Assembly (NCBI GenBank): GCA_910574185.1
Contig: CAJSZQ010000029.1
Location: forward strand, 1 to 51,120
Source: Lachnospiraceae bacterium
Lineage (GTDB): Bacteria; Bacillota; Clostridia; Lachnospirales; Lachnospiraceae
DNA: 51,120 bases
Direction of reading: 5' to 3'
Shown here piece by piece: positions 40,303 through 47,253 of the stretch (the first letter of the stretch is position 1; every line of letters begins with the position of its first letter). A program made the position numbers and the translations under genes. Under the pieces are notes generated by a model. That model was not told the origin of the DNA, made no database searches, and saw only the letters and a list, made by a program, of their open reading frames with translations.

Positions 40303-41457
40303 TTGTCGGACATTCTTAACACAATAGATAATTTACCGGATATCAGCTTTATAGACGGGCTTACATTGGAGGACTTGCAAAGTAAGATATTAACCGACTT
40401 CGTGGCGAAGTACCAGGAGGTCACGGGAAAGAAGATACAGCTTTCAAAATCGGACCCGAACCGCATTATTATGCTTTCTTGCGCTCAGATAATTTACCAG
40501 GGCTTGCAGAACATAGACAAGGCAGGCAAGATGAATTTTCTTAAATACGCCTACGACGATTACCTGGAGAATATGGGAGCGCTTAAGAAGGTTACAAGGA
40601 ATCCGGCCAAGTTCGCGCAGGTTCCGGTCAAGTTCACGCTTTCCGGGAAAAGGGAGGCAGCCACCAGCATCCCCCAGGGGACCAGGGTAACGGCGGCTTA
40701 CGAGGTTTACTTTGCTACGATTGAGTATGCAGAAATACCGGCAGGGGAAACGGAAATAACAGTTATGACGGAATGCACCGAGGCCGGGACGATTGGAAAC
40801 GACTTTGCAGCCGGGGAGCTTACGACGCTGGTGGACCCTATAGGCTTCGTTTCCAAAGTTTCAAACACGGAGAAAAGCACCGGCGGGACAGAGGTGGAAT
40901 CCGATCAGAACATGGCCGAAAGAATTTACCTTGCACCTTCCAGCTTTTCAACCGCAGGACCGGACGACGCCTACGAATACTGGGTAAAGGACAGCAACCC
41001 GAATATAGGGGATGTTAAAATAACCAGCCCGGTCCCCGGCGTTGTAGATATACGCTTTGTTATGACGGACGGGACGGTCCCGGACGATACCACAATAGCA
41101 GCGGTTACGGCGGCAGTAAACCAGCGGGGAAAGCGCCCGCTTACGGACCAGGTACAAGTAAAGAAGCCGGAAATTGAGGAATACAGCATAGACGTGACTT
41201 ATTACATTAACACCAGCGATAGCAACGCGGCCACGGCCATCCAGGCGCAGGTGGAAAGCGCCGTAGAAAAGTATAAGCTATGGCAGGCTTCCAAAGTTGG
41301 CCGGGACATTAACCCGGACGAGCTGATCGCCAACATAAACGACGCAGGAGCCAAAAGGGCGGTCGTAAGGGCGCCGGTTTTCCGCGTTATAGGCGAAACA
41401 GCAAAAGCCCAGTGTACCGGCGTAAACGTAATTTACGGAGGGCTTGAAGATGATTAG
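40303..41457 (+). CDS. Baseplate J-like protein
   Basis: The TTG start at 40303 has GGGAGGTGGTAGACA upstream. The 384-residue protein shows the J pattern: NFLKYAYDDYLENMGAL, the segment RVTAAYEVYFATIEYAEIPA, and the central SSFSTAGPDDAYEYWVKDSN. It forms the wedge ring of the baseplate. It overlaps the next gene by 8 bases. Confidence 0.93.
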   Translation: MSDILNTIDNLPDISFIDGLTLEDLQSKILTDFVAKYQEVTGKKIQLSKSDPNRIIMLSCAQIIYQGLQNIDKAGKMNFLKYAYDDYLENMGALKKVTRNPAKFAQVPVKFTLSGKREAATSIPQGTRVTAAYEVYFATIEYAEIPAGETEITVMTECTEAGTIGNDFAAGELTTLVDPIGFVSKVSNTEKSTGGTEVESDQNMAERIYLAPSSFSTAGPDDAYEYWVKDSNPNIGDVKITSPVPGVVDIRFVMTDGTVPDDTTIAAVTAAVNQRGKRPLTDQVQVKKPEIEEYSIDVTYYINTSDSNAATAIQAQVESAVEKYKLWQASKVGRDINPDELIANINDAGAKRAVVRAPVFRVIGETAKAQCTGVNVIYGGLEDD

Positions 41458-42457
41458 TTACTACGACGGGCAAATAACAGACATTCTGCCCGGAAACATA
41501 ACCAAAAAGCCGGAAGTAAAGGCGTTGAGCTACGCGCTGCAGCAAGCCTGCCGCCTTCTTTACCGATACAGCAGGCGCTTATATATTTATACAAATTTAG
41601 ACGAGCAGCCGGAGGAAGTTATAGACCTTTTAGCTTCGGAACTTCGTACCCAGTATTACCGGAGTACCCTGGACCTTGACACAAAACGGCGGCTTGTAAA
41701 AAATACGCTTATTTGGTATATGAGCGCAGGAACCCCGGAGGCCGTAGAGGAACTTGTAGCGGTTGTTTTCGGGGAAGGCGAAGTGAAAGAGTGGTACGAG
41801 TACGCCGACAAGCCTTATTATTTCAAAATTGCCACCAACGCCATATTAACGCCGGAGATGAACGACTTTTTTTCAATCATGATCCGGCGGGTAAAGAATA
41901 CCCGGTCACACCTTCGGGCGATTGATATCCACCGGACCATAGAGCAAGAGCTTTTCGCAGGCGTAGGACAATTCCCAAACTACCGCCCCCCTGCAGTTAT
42001 TGACGGATACAGCGTAGACCGGAGGACGGAGCAGACCATACACGCCGGAGCAGCTACGCGCCAGGAGAACCACCCTGCGGCCATTGTAGACGGTTTTAAG
42101 GTTGAGGGTAAGGAAATCACCGGCGAAGTATTCACGGGCGCAGCAGGAGCCACCAGGACGCGCCAGGCGGCCATTGTGGACGGTTTTAGCTTCGAGGGTA
42201 AGCAAGTCATAGGGGAGGCGTATATAGGCGGCGCTGTGACGGCCACAGAGCGCCAGGCGGCCATTATAGAAGGTTTGGAGGAACACGCGGAACCGATAGA
42301 GGCCCAGGCATACGCCGGAGCTGCAGCAGGCCCAGGAGCGCCACAGAAACCGGCAGCAGTACGGGAAGGCTTAAGCACCCAGAGGCAGACCGTAAGAGGG
42401 ACTATTTCAGCCGGAGCGGCGGCTGGTAGTAAATATAAAAACATAGTAAGAGAATAG
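41450..42457 (+). CDS. Tail protein I-like with five C-terminal repeats
   Basis: ATG at 41450 follows GGAGGG by seven bases. The first 175 residues are gpI-like (EVIDLLASELRTQYYRSTLD, then GTPEAVEELVAVVFGEGEVK). The remaining 160 are five imperfect units of about 30 residues, with cores PAVIDGYSVDRRTEQTIHAG, AAIVDGFKVEGKEITGEV, AAIVDGFSFEGKQVIGEA, AAIIEGLEEHAEPIEAQA and AAVREGLSTQRQTVRGTI. The front joins baseplate and fibre; the repeats probably form a beta shaft toward the diversified tip. Confidence 0.85.
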   Translation: MISYYDGQITDILPGNITKKPEVKALSYALQQACRLLYRYSRRLYIYTNLDEQPEEVIDLLASELRTQYYRSTLDLDTKRRLVKNTLIWYMSAGTPEAVEELVAVVFGEGEVKEWYEYADKPYYFKIATNAILTPEMNDFFSIMIRRVKNTRSHLRAIDIHRTIEQELFAGVGQFPNYRPPAVIDGYSVDRRTEQTIHAGAATRQENHPAAIVDGFKVEGKEITGEVFTGAAGATRTRQAAIVDGFSFEGKQVIGEAYIGGAVTATERQAAIIEGLEEHAEPIEAQAYAGAAAGPGAPQKPAAVREGLSTQRQTVRGTISAGAAAGSKYKNIVRE

Positions 42458-42468
42458 GAGGAAACAAG

Positions 42469-43071
42469 ATGCCACAGCCATTTAACAACGCAGTAATGAC
42501 CAACGCGGGGGCGCGGCTTCTTACCAGGGCGCAGGCCGGGGAAATAAAAATAGAGTTTACCCGGATCGCCACCGGAAACGGAAGCTACACCGCAGCGGAA
42601 AAGACGCTGGATGCCTTGCAGAAGCGCACGGCCTTAAAATCGCTTAAGAATAGCTATCCCCTTTCGGATATTGACATATTCAGCGATTACAGCGTGAAGG
42701 TAACGGCGCTTATTACGAACCAGGACCCCGTAACGGGGCAGACGCTCGTAAACGCCGGGTATTACATTAACGAGATGGGCTTATACGCCAAAGTAAAGGA
42801 CGGGGCAAGCAGCACCGAAGTGCTTTACAGCATCACCACGACCGCCGGGGACAACGGTGACTTTATGCCGCCCTACAACGGATATAATCCGGCGCAGATT
42901 ACGCAGGATTATTTTGCTACCGTAAACAACAGCGCGGAGGTAACGATCAACAGCACCGGCGCGGCCCTTCTTGTTGAGGACGCCAACAAGATCCGGGACG
43001 ACGCCACGAAGCAGAAGTACAAGCTGGGAATTGATAACGGCTTGATTTATATTCAGGAGGTAGACGAGTAA
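42469..43071 (+). CDS. Tail fibre N-terminal-type protein
   Basis: The 200-residue protein starts after AGGAGGAAACAAG. MPQPFNNAVMTNAGARLLTR, then EIKIEFTRIATGNGSYTAAE and VNAGYYINEMGLYAK, is the front of phage fibre proteins that bind the baseplate. The distal part is short. It is followed with a one-base overlap by the DGR target gene, which may supply the receptor-binding end. Confidence 0.8.
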   Translation: MPQPFNNAVMTNAGARLLTRAQAGEIKIEFTRIATGNGSYTAAEKTLDALQKRTALKSLKNSYPLSDIDIFSDYSVKVTALITNQDPVTGQTLVNAGYYINEMGLYAKVKDGASSTEVLYSITTTAGDNGDFMPPYNGYNPAQITQDYFATVNNSAEVTINSTGAALLVEDANKIRDDATKQKYKLGIDNGLIYIQEVDE

Positions 43072-44360
43072 TGGCAGGAGAAAAGATTTATATTGCAGAC
43101 AAGGAAACGCTGGACAAGGTTTATAATATTTTGGCTTCCGATCCGGTTTACGGCTTCATTGAACACAACGACATTTTAAGCCCCAGCAGCCGGATCGAGT
43201 ATATCGGGCTTAATAAGAATTTTACGCCCCTGGTAAGGAATAAGCAGAGCGGCGGAATGGCCTTGAACAGTTGGGCGGACTTCCCGGTCATTAAGGCGAA
43301 TAAGCCTTACATGGTACGGGCGGACGGTACGCCGGATTACAGACTGAAGGAAACAGACTATACCCAGCGCGAGGACGGCGGAGCTTCCGACGTTGCAAAC
43401 AGCAGCTACAACGGCGGCGCCTTTTCCTGGCTTATGAAGATTTATAAAAACGAGGAAATGGTCGGCAACGACCGGATCGTGCGCTTTTCCCTTACCGCCC
43501 GCGACGGCTACGAGCCGGTGGGTTTTATTGACCTAAACAACCAGGAGCTGGAGGGCGTATGGCTGCCCATGTTCTACGGTTCCATTTTGGGAGCAGACAG
43601 CAGCAGCCCGAAGATGGTAAGCCTTGCGAACTTACAACCCACATATAACAATACCACGGATAAAGAAAAGGCAGCTATTATAAATTTCAGCAACCGGGCG
43701 GTGTTCTACGGCGGGCCGATTGTAGAAACCATTACCGACCTTCTTATTATGTTCGCAAAGACCACGAACCTGCAGGAAGCCTATGGGTACGGAAATTGTG
43801 CAGGATACGACGCCAGCCAGGCCCCGACCTACGGAGTAAAGCGGAATGCCGTAGTAGGCGGCGGCCAGTTCTACGGAACCGACGATCAGCACAGCCTTAA
43901 CAAGATTTTCCATAGCATTGTGATCGGCAGCTACCAGCAGTGGATGCGCGACCCTTACGAGGTAGTTGTAAACGGGCGGGTGAAGGTAAGCAAAAACTAC
44001 ACCTACGACCCGACCGGGGCAAAGTATACGGACAGCGGGATCGCCGTACCGGATAACAAGACCTGGGACAGTAACCACAACGCCCTGGATTACCCGGCCC
44101 ATTTCAGAACCGTGCCGGGGTACGGCAGTATCCCGGCTTTAGGAATGGACGGAGGGAGCAGCGCGACCGGAGGCTGCGACGGCTTATGGAGAAAAGACCC
44201 GAAGCAGACGTTTACGGGCGTTTGCCTACGGTTCGGGCTTTGCTCCGTTGGCCTCCCCTGCGGCCCACGGGCGCGGAATTGGAGCAACGCAGCCGGGTCT
44301 GCGCACTGGGACATCGGCGCCGCCGATCTTCTTTTACCACCTGTCGGCGTAGCCGTATAG
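43071..44360 (+). CDS. DGR target: tail-tip protein with C-type-lectin-like variable domain
   Basis: The 429-residue protein begins at ATG 43071 right behind the fibre gene. The N-terminal part binds the tail structure by position. The C-terminal 150 residues have the aromatic and Gly-rich character of C-type-lectin folds used by DGR targets (AVVGGGQFYGTDDQHSLNK, then the variable end). The variable repeat covers codons about 383-418: GVCLRFGLCSVGLPCGPRAR and WSNAAGSAHWDIGAA. Nine of these codons differ from the template's, and all altered template codons are Asn (AAY) or Thr (ACN). It should be the receptor-binding tip. Expression depends on the late operon. Confidence 0.88.
   Translation: MAGEKIYIADKETLDKVYNILASDPVYGFIEHNDILSPSSRIEYIGLNKNFTPLVRNKQSGGMALNSWADFPVIKANKPYMVRADGTPDYRLKETDYTQREDGGASDVANSSYNGGAFSWLMKIYKNEEMVGNDRIVRFSLTARDGYEPVGFIDLNNQELEGVWLPMFYGSILGADSSSPKMVSLANLQPTYNNTTDKEKAAIINFSNRAVFYGGPIVETITDLLIMFAKTTNLQEAYGYGNCAGYDASQAPTYGVKRNAVVGGGQFYGTDDQHSLNKIFHSIVIGSYQQWMRDPYEVVVNGRVKVSKNYTYDPTGAKYTDSGIAVPDNKTWDSNHNALDYPAHFRTVPGYGSIPALGMDGGSSATGGCDGLWRKDPKQTFTGVCLRFGLCSVGLPCGPRARNWSNAAGSAHWDIGAADLLLPPVGVAV
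44216..44324 (+). repeat. DGR variable repeat (VR)
   Basis: The 109-bp segment aligns without gaps to the template repeat at 44464-44572. There are 13 differences, every one at an A in the template: A to C four times, A to T five or fewer, A to G four (pairs AA to CT, TC, GT, TC and single changes). The last 12 bases ATCGGCGCCGCC are identical and GC-rich, as expected of the IMH end. The reading frame places variable adenines at codon positions 1 and 2 of Asn codons. Confidence 0.95.
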
Positions 44361-44365
44361 GGGGG

Positions 44366-44392
44366 CCTGGGGGCGCGAAGCACTCCCCCAGG
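44366..44392 (+). promoter_or_regulatory. GC-rich hairpin just after the target gene
   Basis: CCTGGGGG (44366-44373) pairs perfectly with CCCCCAGG (44385-44392), 41 bp after the VR and 5 bp after the target stop codon. DNA hairpins at this place stimulate target recognition in the Bordetella phage DGR. A terminator for the late operon is the alternative, but no T run follows. Confidence 0.6.
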
Positions 44393-44443
44393 AGATACCG
44401 GAGCTTTGAAGCAGCGTAAAATATAAAAACAAAATATAAGGGG

Positions 44444-44615
44444 ATAGGGACGGCGTCACCTGGGGGCGTTTGCCTACGGTTCGGGAATTGCAACAATGGC
44501 CTCACCTGCGGCCCACGGGCGCGGAATTGGAACAACACAGCCGGGAATGCGAACTGGAACATCGGCGCCGCCTTTATTCTATTCATACGGAGCATTAACT
44601 TAAAGCCGTCCCTAT
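44444..44615 (+). ncRNA. DGR template RNA region bracketed by an 11-bp inverted repeat
   Basis: ATAGGGACGGC (44444-44454) pairs perfectly with GCCGTCCCTAT (44605-44615). The two arms enclose the whole template repeat, so the template would sit in one large RNA loop closed by a stem. An AT-rich stretch (44418-44439) precedes the first arm, but no clean promoter is seen. The region is non-coding. It should be transcribed to give the RNA that the reverse transcriptase copies. Confidence 0.6.
44464..44572 (+). repeat. DGR template repeat (TR)
   Basis: The 109-bp template contains 24 adenines, 13 of which are changed in the VR. Read in the target frame it would encode GVCLRFGNCNNGLTCGPRAR and WNNTAGNANWNIGAA, rich in AAY codons, the standard design that lets A-mutagenesis reach many residues but not stop codons. 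It lies 104 bp after the target stop and 194 bp before the RT start. Confidence 0.95.
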
Positions 44616-44693
44616 TCCTACACCCCTGGGCGTTGAAATACGCCTTAACCGCCATAATTGGAAGGGTAAGTGGTAAATTAACTTGATACAGGG

Positions 44694-44724
44694 CGCACGG
44701 TAAAGCGGTCGCACCTGCCGTGCG
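44694..44724 (+). promoter_or_regulatory. Hairpin between TR and RT
   Basis: CGCACGG (44694-44700) pairs with CCGTGCG (44718-44724). The TR-to-RT spacer is important for primed cDNA synthesis in the Bordetella DGR, so this stem may belong to the template RNA. The rest of the spacer (44573-44765) has no gene. Confidence 0.45.
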
Positions 44725-44765
44725 TAGAGGATAGAAGAAAAAATATTCTTATAGGAGTATTGTTT

Positions 44766-45998
44766 ATGCGGAGGAAAGAGCTGTGGCTAAAAGCAACGGA
44801 AGCCACGGAGAAAAGAGGCGTAAAACAATATAAATATTTGTATCGCAAAATGCTTGACGAAAACATTATACGGAAGGCATATAAGAAGCTGCGGAAGGGC
44901 AAAACGAAGCGAAAAGAGATACAACAGATTGACGCCGATCTTGATAACGAAGTAACCGCCATGCGGCGGATGATAGAAAACACGAAGCCGCCGGACGTTC
45001 CCGTCGAACACCCGAAGCTGGCATACAGACCGAAAAGACGAACTCCGAAACTTATAAAAGAGAAGGGGAAGCTCCGGAAGATTTTTATGCCGGAGATACA
45101 CGAGCAGTGGCTACACCACATAATAGTCCTTATTTTGGAGCCGATTATAACGGCCACGGCTTACCCATATTCCTGCGGCAGCTTCCCGAAGCGGGGCGCC
45201 CATTACGGAAAGAAAGCACTTTTAAAAATCATACGCAAAGGAAAGAATATACGGAACTTTGCAAAGATAGACATCCGCCACTTTTACGACAGCATACGGC
45301 TGGACATTCTTATGCGGGAGCTTCGCATAAGAATAAAGGACGAGCTTTTTCTTTACATAGTTGAGCTTTGCTTACAAGGCTTTAAGAAGGGAATACCCCT
45401 GGGCTTTTATATTTCACAATGGCTGGCTAATTATTTGTTGGAGCCTTTAGACCGTTTCATAACGGAAAAATTAGGAATTAAAAACCTTATACGCTACATG
45501 GACGACATAGTCATGGGCGACGACAACAAGAAGAAATTGCACAAGGCCATAGCTGAGACAAGGCAGTTTATAGGGCGCCGGTTCCGCTTGAAGCTAAAGA
45601 AAAATTACCAGGTTTTCAAGTTCAACTTTCAGAAAAAGAACGGGAAGGTCATAGGGCGCGTAATTGACTTCATGGGCTTTCTTTTCTTCCGCAACCGGAC
45701 GACCATGCGGAAGGCTATTATGCTTTCAGCTACCAGGCTGGCAAAGAAGCTGGCCAGGGCGAAGGAGGCCGGGAGGGGATATTTTAAGAAGCACTTAGAG
45801 GCAATGTTAAGCTATATAGGGTGGTTCAGTTGTACGGACACATACGACGCATACCAGGACTATATTAAGCCGCATATAAACGTAAGACGGCTTAAGAAAA
45901 TTATTTCAAAATTGACAAGGAGGGCAAACAAAAATGAAGCAGTGGACAAAGGAGCGAAGCGCCAGCAGACCGGCAGAGTTGCAGCTTGTGGCGCCTGA
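44766..45998 (+). CDS. DGR reverse transcriptase
   Basis: ATG at 44766 is 8 bases after AGGAG. The 410-residue protein has RT motifs in order: KLRKIFMPEIHEQWLHHII (residues 102-120), CGSFPKRGAHYGKKAL (137-152), FAKIDIRHFYDSI (165-177), PLGFYISQWLAN (211-222) and RYMDDIVMG (243-251). The GxxxSQ motif in the fourth element separates DGR enzymes from group II intron and retron RTs. The active-site Asp pair is intact. It copies the TR RNA with errors at adenines. There is no maturase or endonuclease domain. The 3' end overlaps the next gene by 65 bases. Confidence 0.93.
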   Translation: MRRKELWLKATEATEKRGVKQYKYLYRKMLDENIIRKAYKKLRKGKTKRKEIQQIDADLDNEVTAMRRMIENTKPPDVPVEHPKLAYRPKRRTPKLIKEKGKLRKIFMPEIHEQWLHHIIVLILEPIITATAYPYSCGSFPKRGAHYGKKALLKIIRKGKNIRNFAKIDIRHFYDSIRLDILMRELRIRIKDELFLYIVELCLQGFKKGIPLGFYISQWLANYLLEPLDRFITEKLGIKNLIRYMDDIVMGDDNKKKLHKAIAETRQFIGRRFRLKLKKNYQVFKFNFQKKNGKVIGRVIDFMGFLFFRNRTTMRKAIMLSATRLAKKLARAKEAGRGYFKKHLEAMLSYIGWFSCTDTYDAYQDYIKPHINVRRLKKIISKLTRRANKNEAVDKGAKRQQTGRVAACGA

Positions 45999-46209
45999 CA
46001 CTTACATCCAGCGCCGGAACATTCAGCAGCAGGAACACGCAGCGACAGAGGAAGCAGCAGCTTACACCGATTACGTCTGCGAGAGCAGGGAGATCCCCGT
46101 AAGCGAGTACGAGATGCTTAAAAGCATTGAGGAAATCCGGACGGAGGAAGCAGTAACGGCAGCTATTGACGAGTACACCATGCAGCTCATGGAAGGAGGG
46201 CTTTTATAA
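45934..46209 (+). CDS. Hypothetical protein overlapping the RT gene
   Basis: The 91-residue protein starts inside the RT gene behind AAGGAGGGCAAACAAAA. It is acidic and helical (EEIRTEEAVTAAIDEYTMQL). It does not show the basic helical-bundle character of Avd proteins, so it is not called as the DGR accessory factor. Proteins of this type occur between tail and lysis genes in Clostridia phages; the function is unknown. Confidence 0.6.
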   Translation: MKQWTKERSASRPAELQLVAPDTYIQRRNIQQQEHAATEEAAAYTDYVCESREIPVSEYEMLKSIEEIRTEEAVTAAIDEYTMQLMEGGLL

Positions 46210-46352
46210 TGGCTAACATTTTAGTAAACAGCCTTAAGCGGCTTTACGCAGCAGGCAGAGTGACGAAGGAGCAGATCGCGGAGAGGGCGGAGAAGGGAAC
46301 CATCACCGAAGCCGACTACCAGGAGATCACGGGGGAGGAATATGGAGAGTAG
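46209..46352 (+). CDS. XkdX-like small protein
   Basis: ATG at 46209 overlaps the previous stop (TAATG). The 47 residues LKRLYAAGRVTKEQIAERAE, then GTITEADYQEITGEEY, follow the XkdX family pattern found just before holin genes of Firmicutes phages and phage-like elements. It ends at TAG 46350. Confidence 0.7.
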   Translation: MANILVNSLKRLYAAGRVTKEQIAERAEKGTITEADYQEITGEEYGE

Positions 46353-46536
46353 GAGCAGCGGCCCGCTGGAGATAGTAGAGCAGCAGAACGCCATTATAAG
46401 AATCCAGAGCGGCGTTATAGACGAGCTTTTCTTACTTCTTATGCAGCACATAAGCGCAGAGGAAGCGGACGGCCTTCCGTGTATTGCCAGGATAAACCAG
46501 GCGGCGGAAATCCGGGCGGGAATCGGCTTAGACTAA
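46342..46536 (+). CDS. Small helical protein before the lysis cassette
   Basis: The 64-residue protein (ATG at 46342 with GGGGGAGGAAT upstream) is one amphipathic helix (LEIVEQQNAIIRIQSGVIDE) plus a short end with a Cys. It overlaps the XkdX-like gene by 11 bases. No family is recognised. Confidence 0.55.
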   Translation: MESRSSGPLEIVEQQNAIIRIQSGVIDELFLLLMQHISAEEADGLPCIARINQAAEIRAGIGLD

Positions 46537-46569
46537 TATTTCTACACTAAAAGGCAAAAGGCCCAGGAA

Positions 46570-46588
46570 ACGGCGCAGGACGCGCCGT
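46570..46588 (+). promoter_or_regulatory. Hairpin between tail and lysis genes
   Basis: ACGGCGC (46570-46576) pairs with GCGCCGT (46582-46588) around a 5-nt loop; GGAAGGGGCTTATTTTATT follows. It could be a weak terminator or RNA-processing site. Confidence 0.35.
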
Positions 46589-46629
46589 GGAAGGGGCTTA
46601 TTTTATTGCAGGAAGGGAGGGAAGGACGT

Positions 46630-46938
46630 ATGGACACACCCATCACCAGGGCGGAGCATCAGGAGTTTGCAAAACGGCAGGACGAGGAAAACAAGCGGCA
46701 GAATAAGCGGATCGACGAGCTGGAGGAAACCGTGCGGCAGATCGGGACGCTTACCGCTTCCGTTGAAAAGTTGGCCGTAAGCATTGAGAGCATGGCCAGG
46801 GAACAGGAGCAGCAGGGAAAGCAGCTTCGGGACCTTGAAGCCAAAGACGGAGAAATGTGGCGGAAAGTTGTAGGCTACATAGCGACCGCCATTATTGGCA
46901 TTGTTATCGGTTTTGTTTTCAAGCAGATTGGGATGTAA
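46630..46938 (+). CDS. XhlA-like membrane protein (lysis accessory)
   Basis: ATG at 46630 is chosen because GGGAGGGAAGGACGT precedes it. The 102-residue protein is a long coiled coil (RQDEENKRQNKRIDELEETV) ending in one C-terminal membrane segment (VVGYIATAIIGIVIGFVF). This is the layout of haemolysin XhlA-type proteins that work with holins. The holin gene follows. Confidence 0.75.
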   Translation: MDTPITRAEHQEFAKRQDEENKRQNKRIDELEETVRQIGTLTASVEKLAVSIESMAREQEQQGKQLRDLEAKDGEMWRKVVGYIATAIIGIVIGFVFKQIGM

Positions 46939-46948
46939 CAGAGCAGCC

Positions 46949-46976
46949 GCGCCGGATTGCAGAGCAGCACCGGCGC
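46949..46976 (+). promoter_or_regulatory. Hairpin GCGCCGG/CCGGCGC before the holin gene
   Basis: The 7-bp stem with a 14-nt loop is followed by an A9 run, so on the plus strand it is not a terminator. It may limit holin expression. Confidence 0.35.
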
Positions 46977-47009
46977 AAAAAAAAATAAACCTTAAAGGAG
47001 GACAACACA

Positions 47010-47243
47010 ATGAAGAAAATTAACTGGGTAAGAAAACTTACGAGCCGGAAACTTTGGACGGCGGTCGCTTCCTTCGTTTCCATGATGATCGTAGCCACCG
47101 GCGGAACCGAGAACCACGCGACGCAGGTAACGGCGCTTATTATGGCCGGGGCTTCCGTGATTGCCTACATTATCGGGGAAGGATTGACGGACGCGGCCAA
47201 CATTGAGGCTGAGGACCCGGACCAGGACCAGGCCGGAGAGTAG
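47010..47243 (+). CDS. Phage holin
   Basis: The 77-residue protein (AAAGGAGGACAACACA upstream) has a short basic front, two hydrophobic helices (LWTAVASFVSMMIVATGG and VTALIMAGASVIAYIIGEG) and an acidic tail. NWVRKLTSRKLWTAV is a common front of clostridial holins. It makes holes in the membrane that let the endolysin act; the endolysin gene starts 10 bases downstream. Confidence 0.85.
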   Translation: MKKINWVRKLTSRKLWTAVASFVSMMIVATGGTENHATQVTALIMAGASVIAYIIGEGLTDAANIEAEDPDQDQAGE

Positions 47244-47253
47244 GAGGCGGATC

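Noticed and set aside
44766..45998. Reverse transcriptase as a group II intron or retron
   Set aside because: No maturase, endonuclease, intron structure or msr/msd pattern. The GFYISQ motif and the adjacent TR/VR pair with A-only changes identify a DGR.
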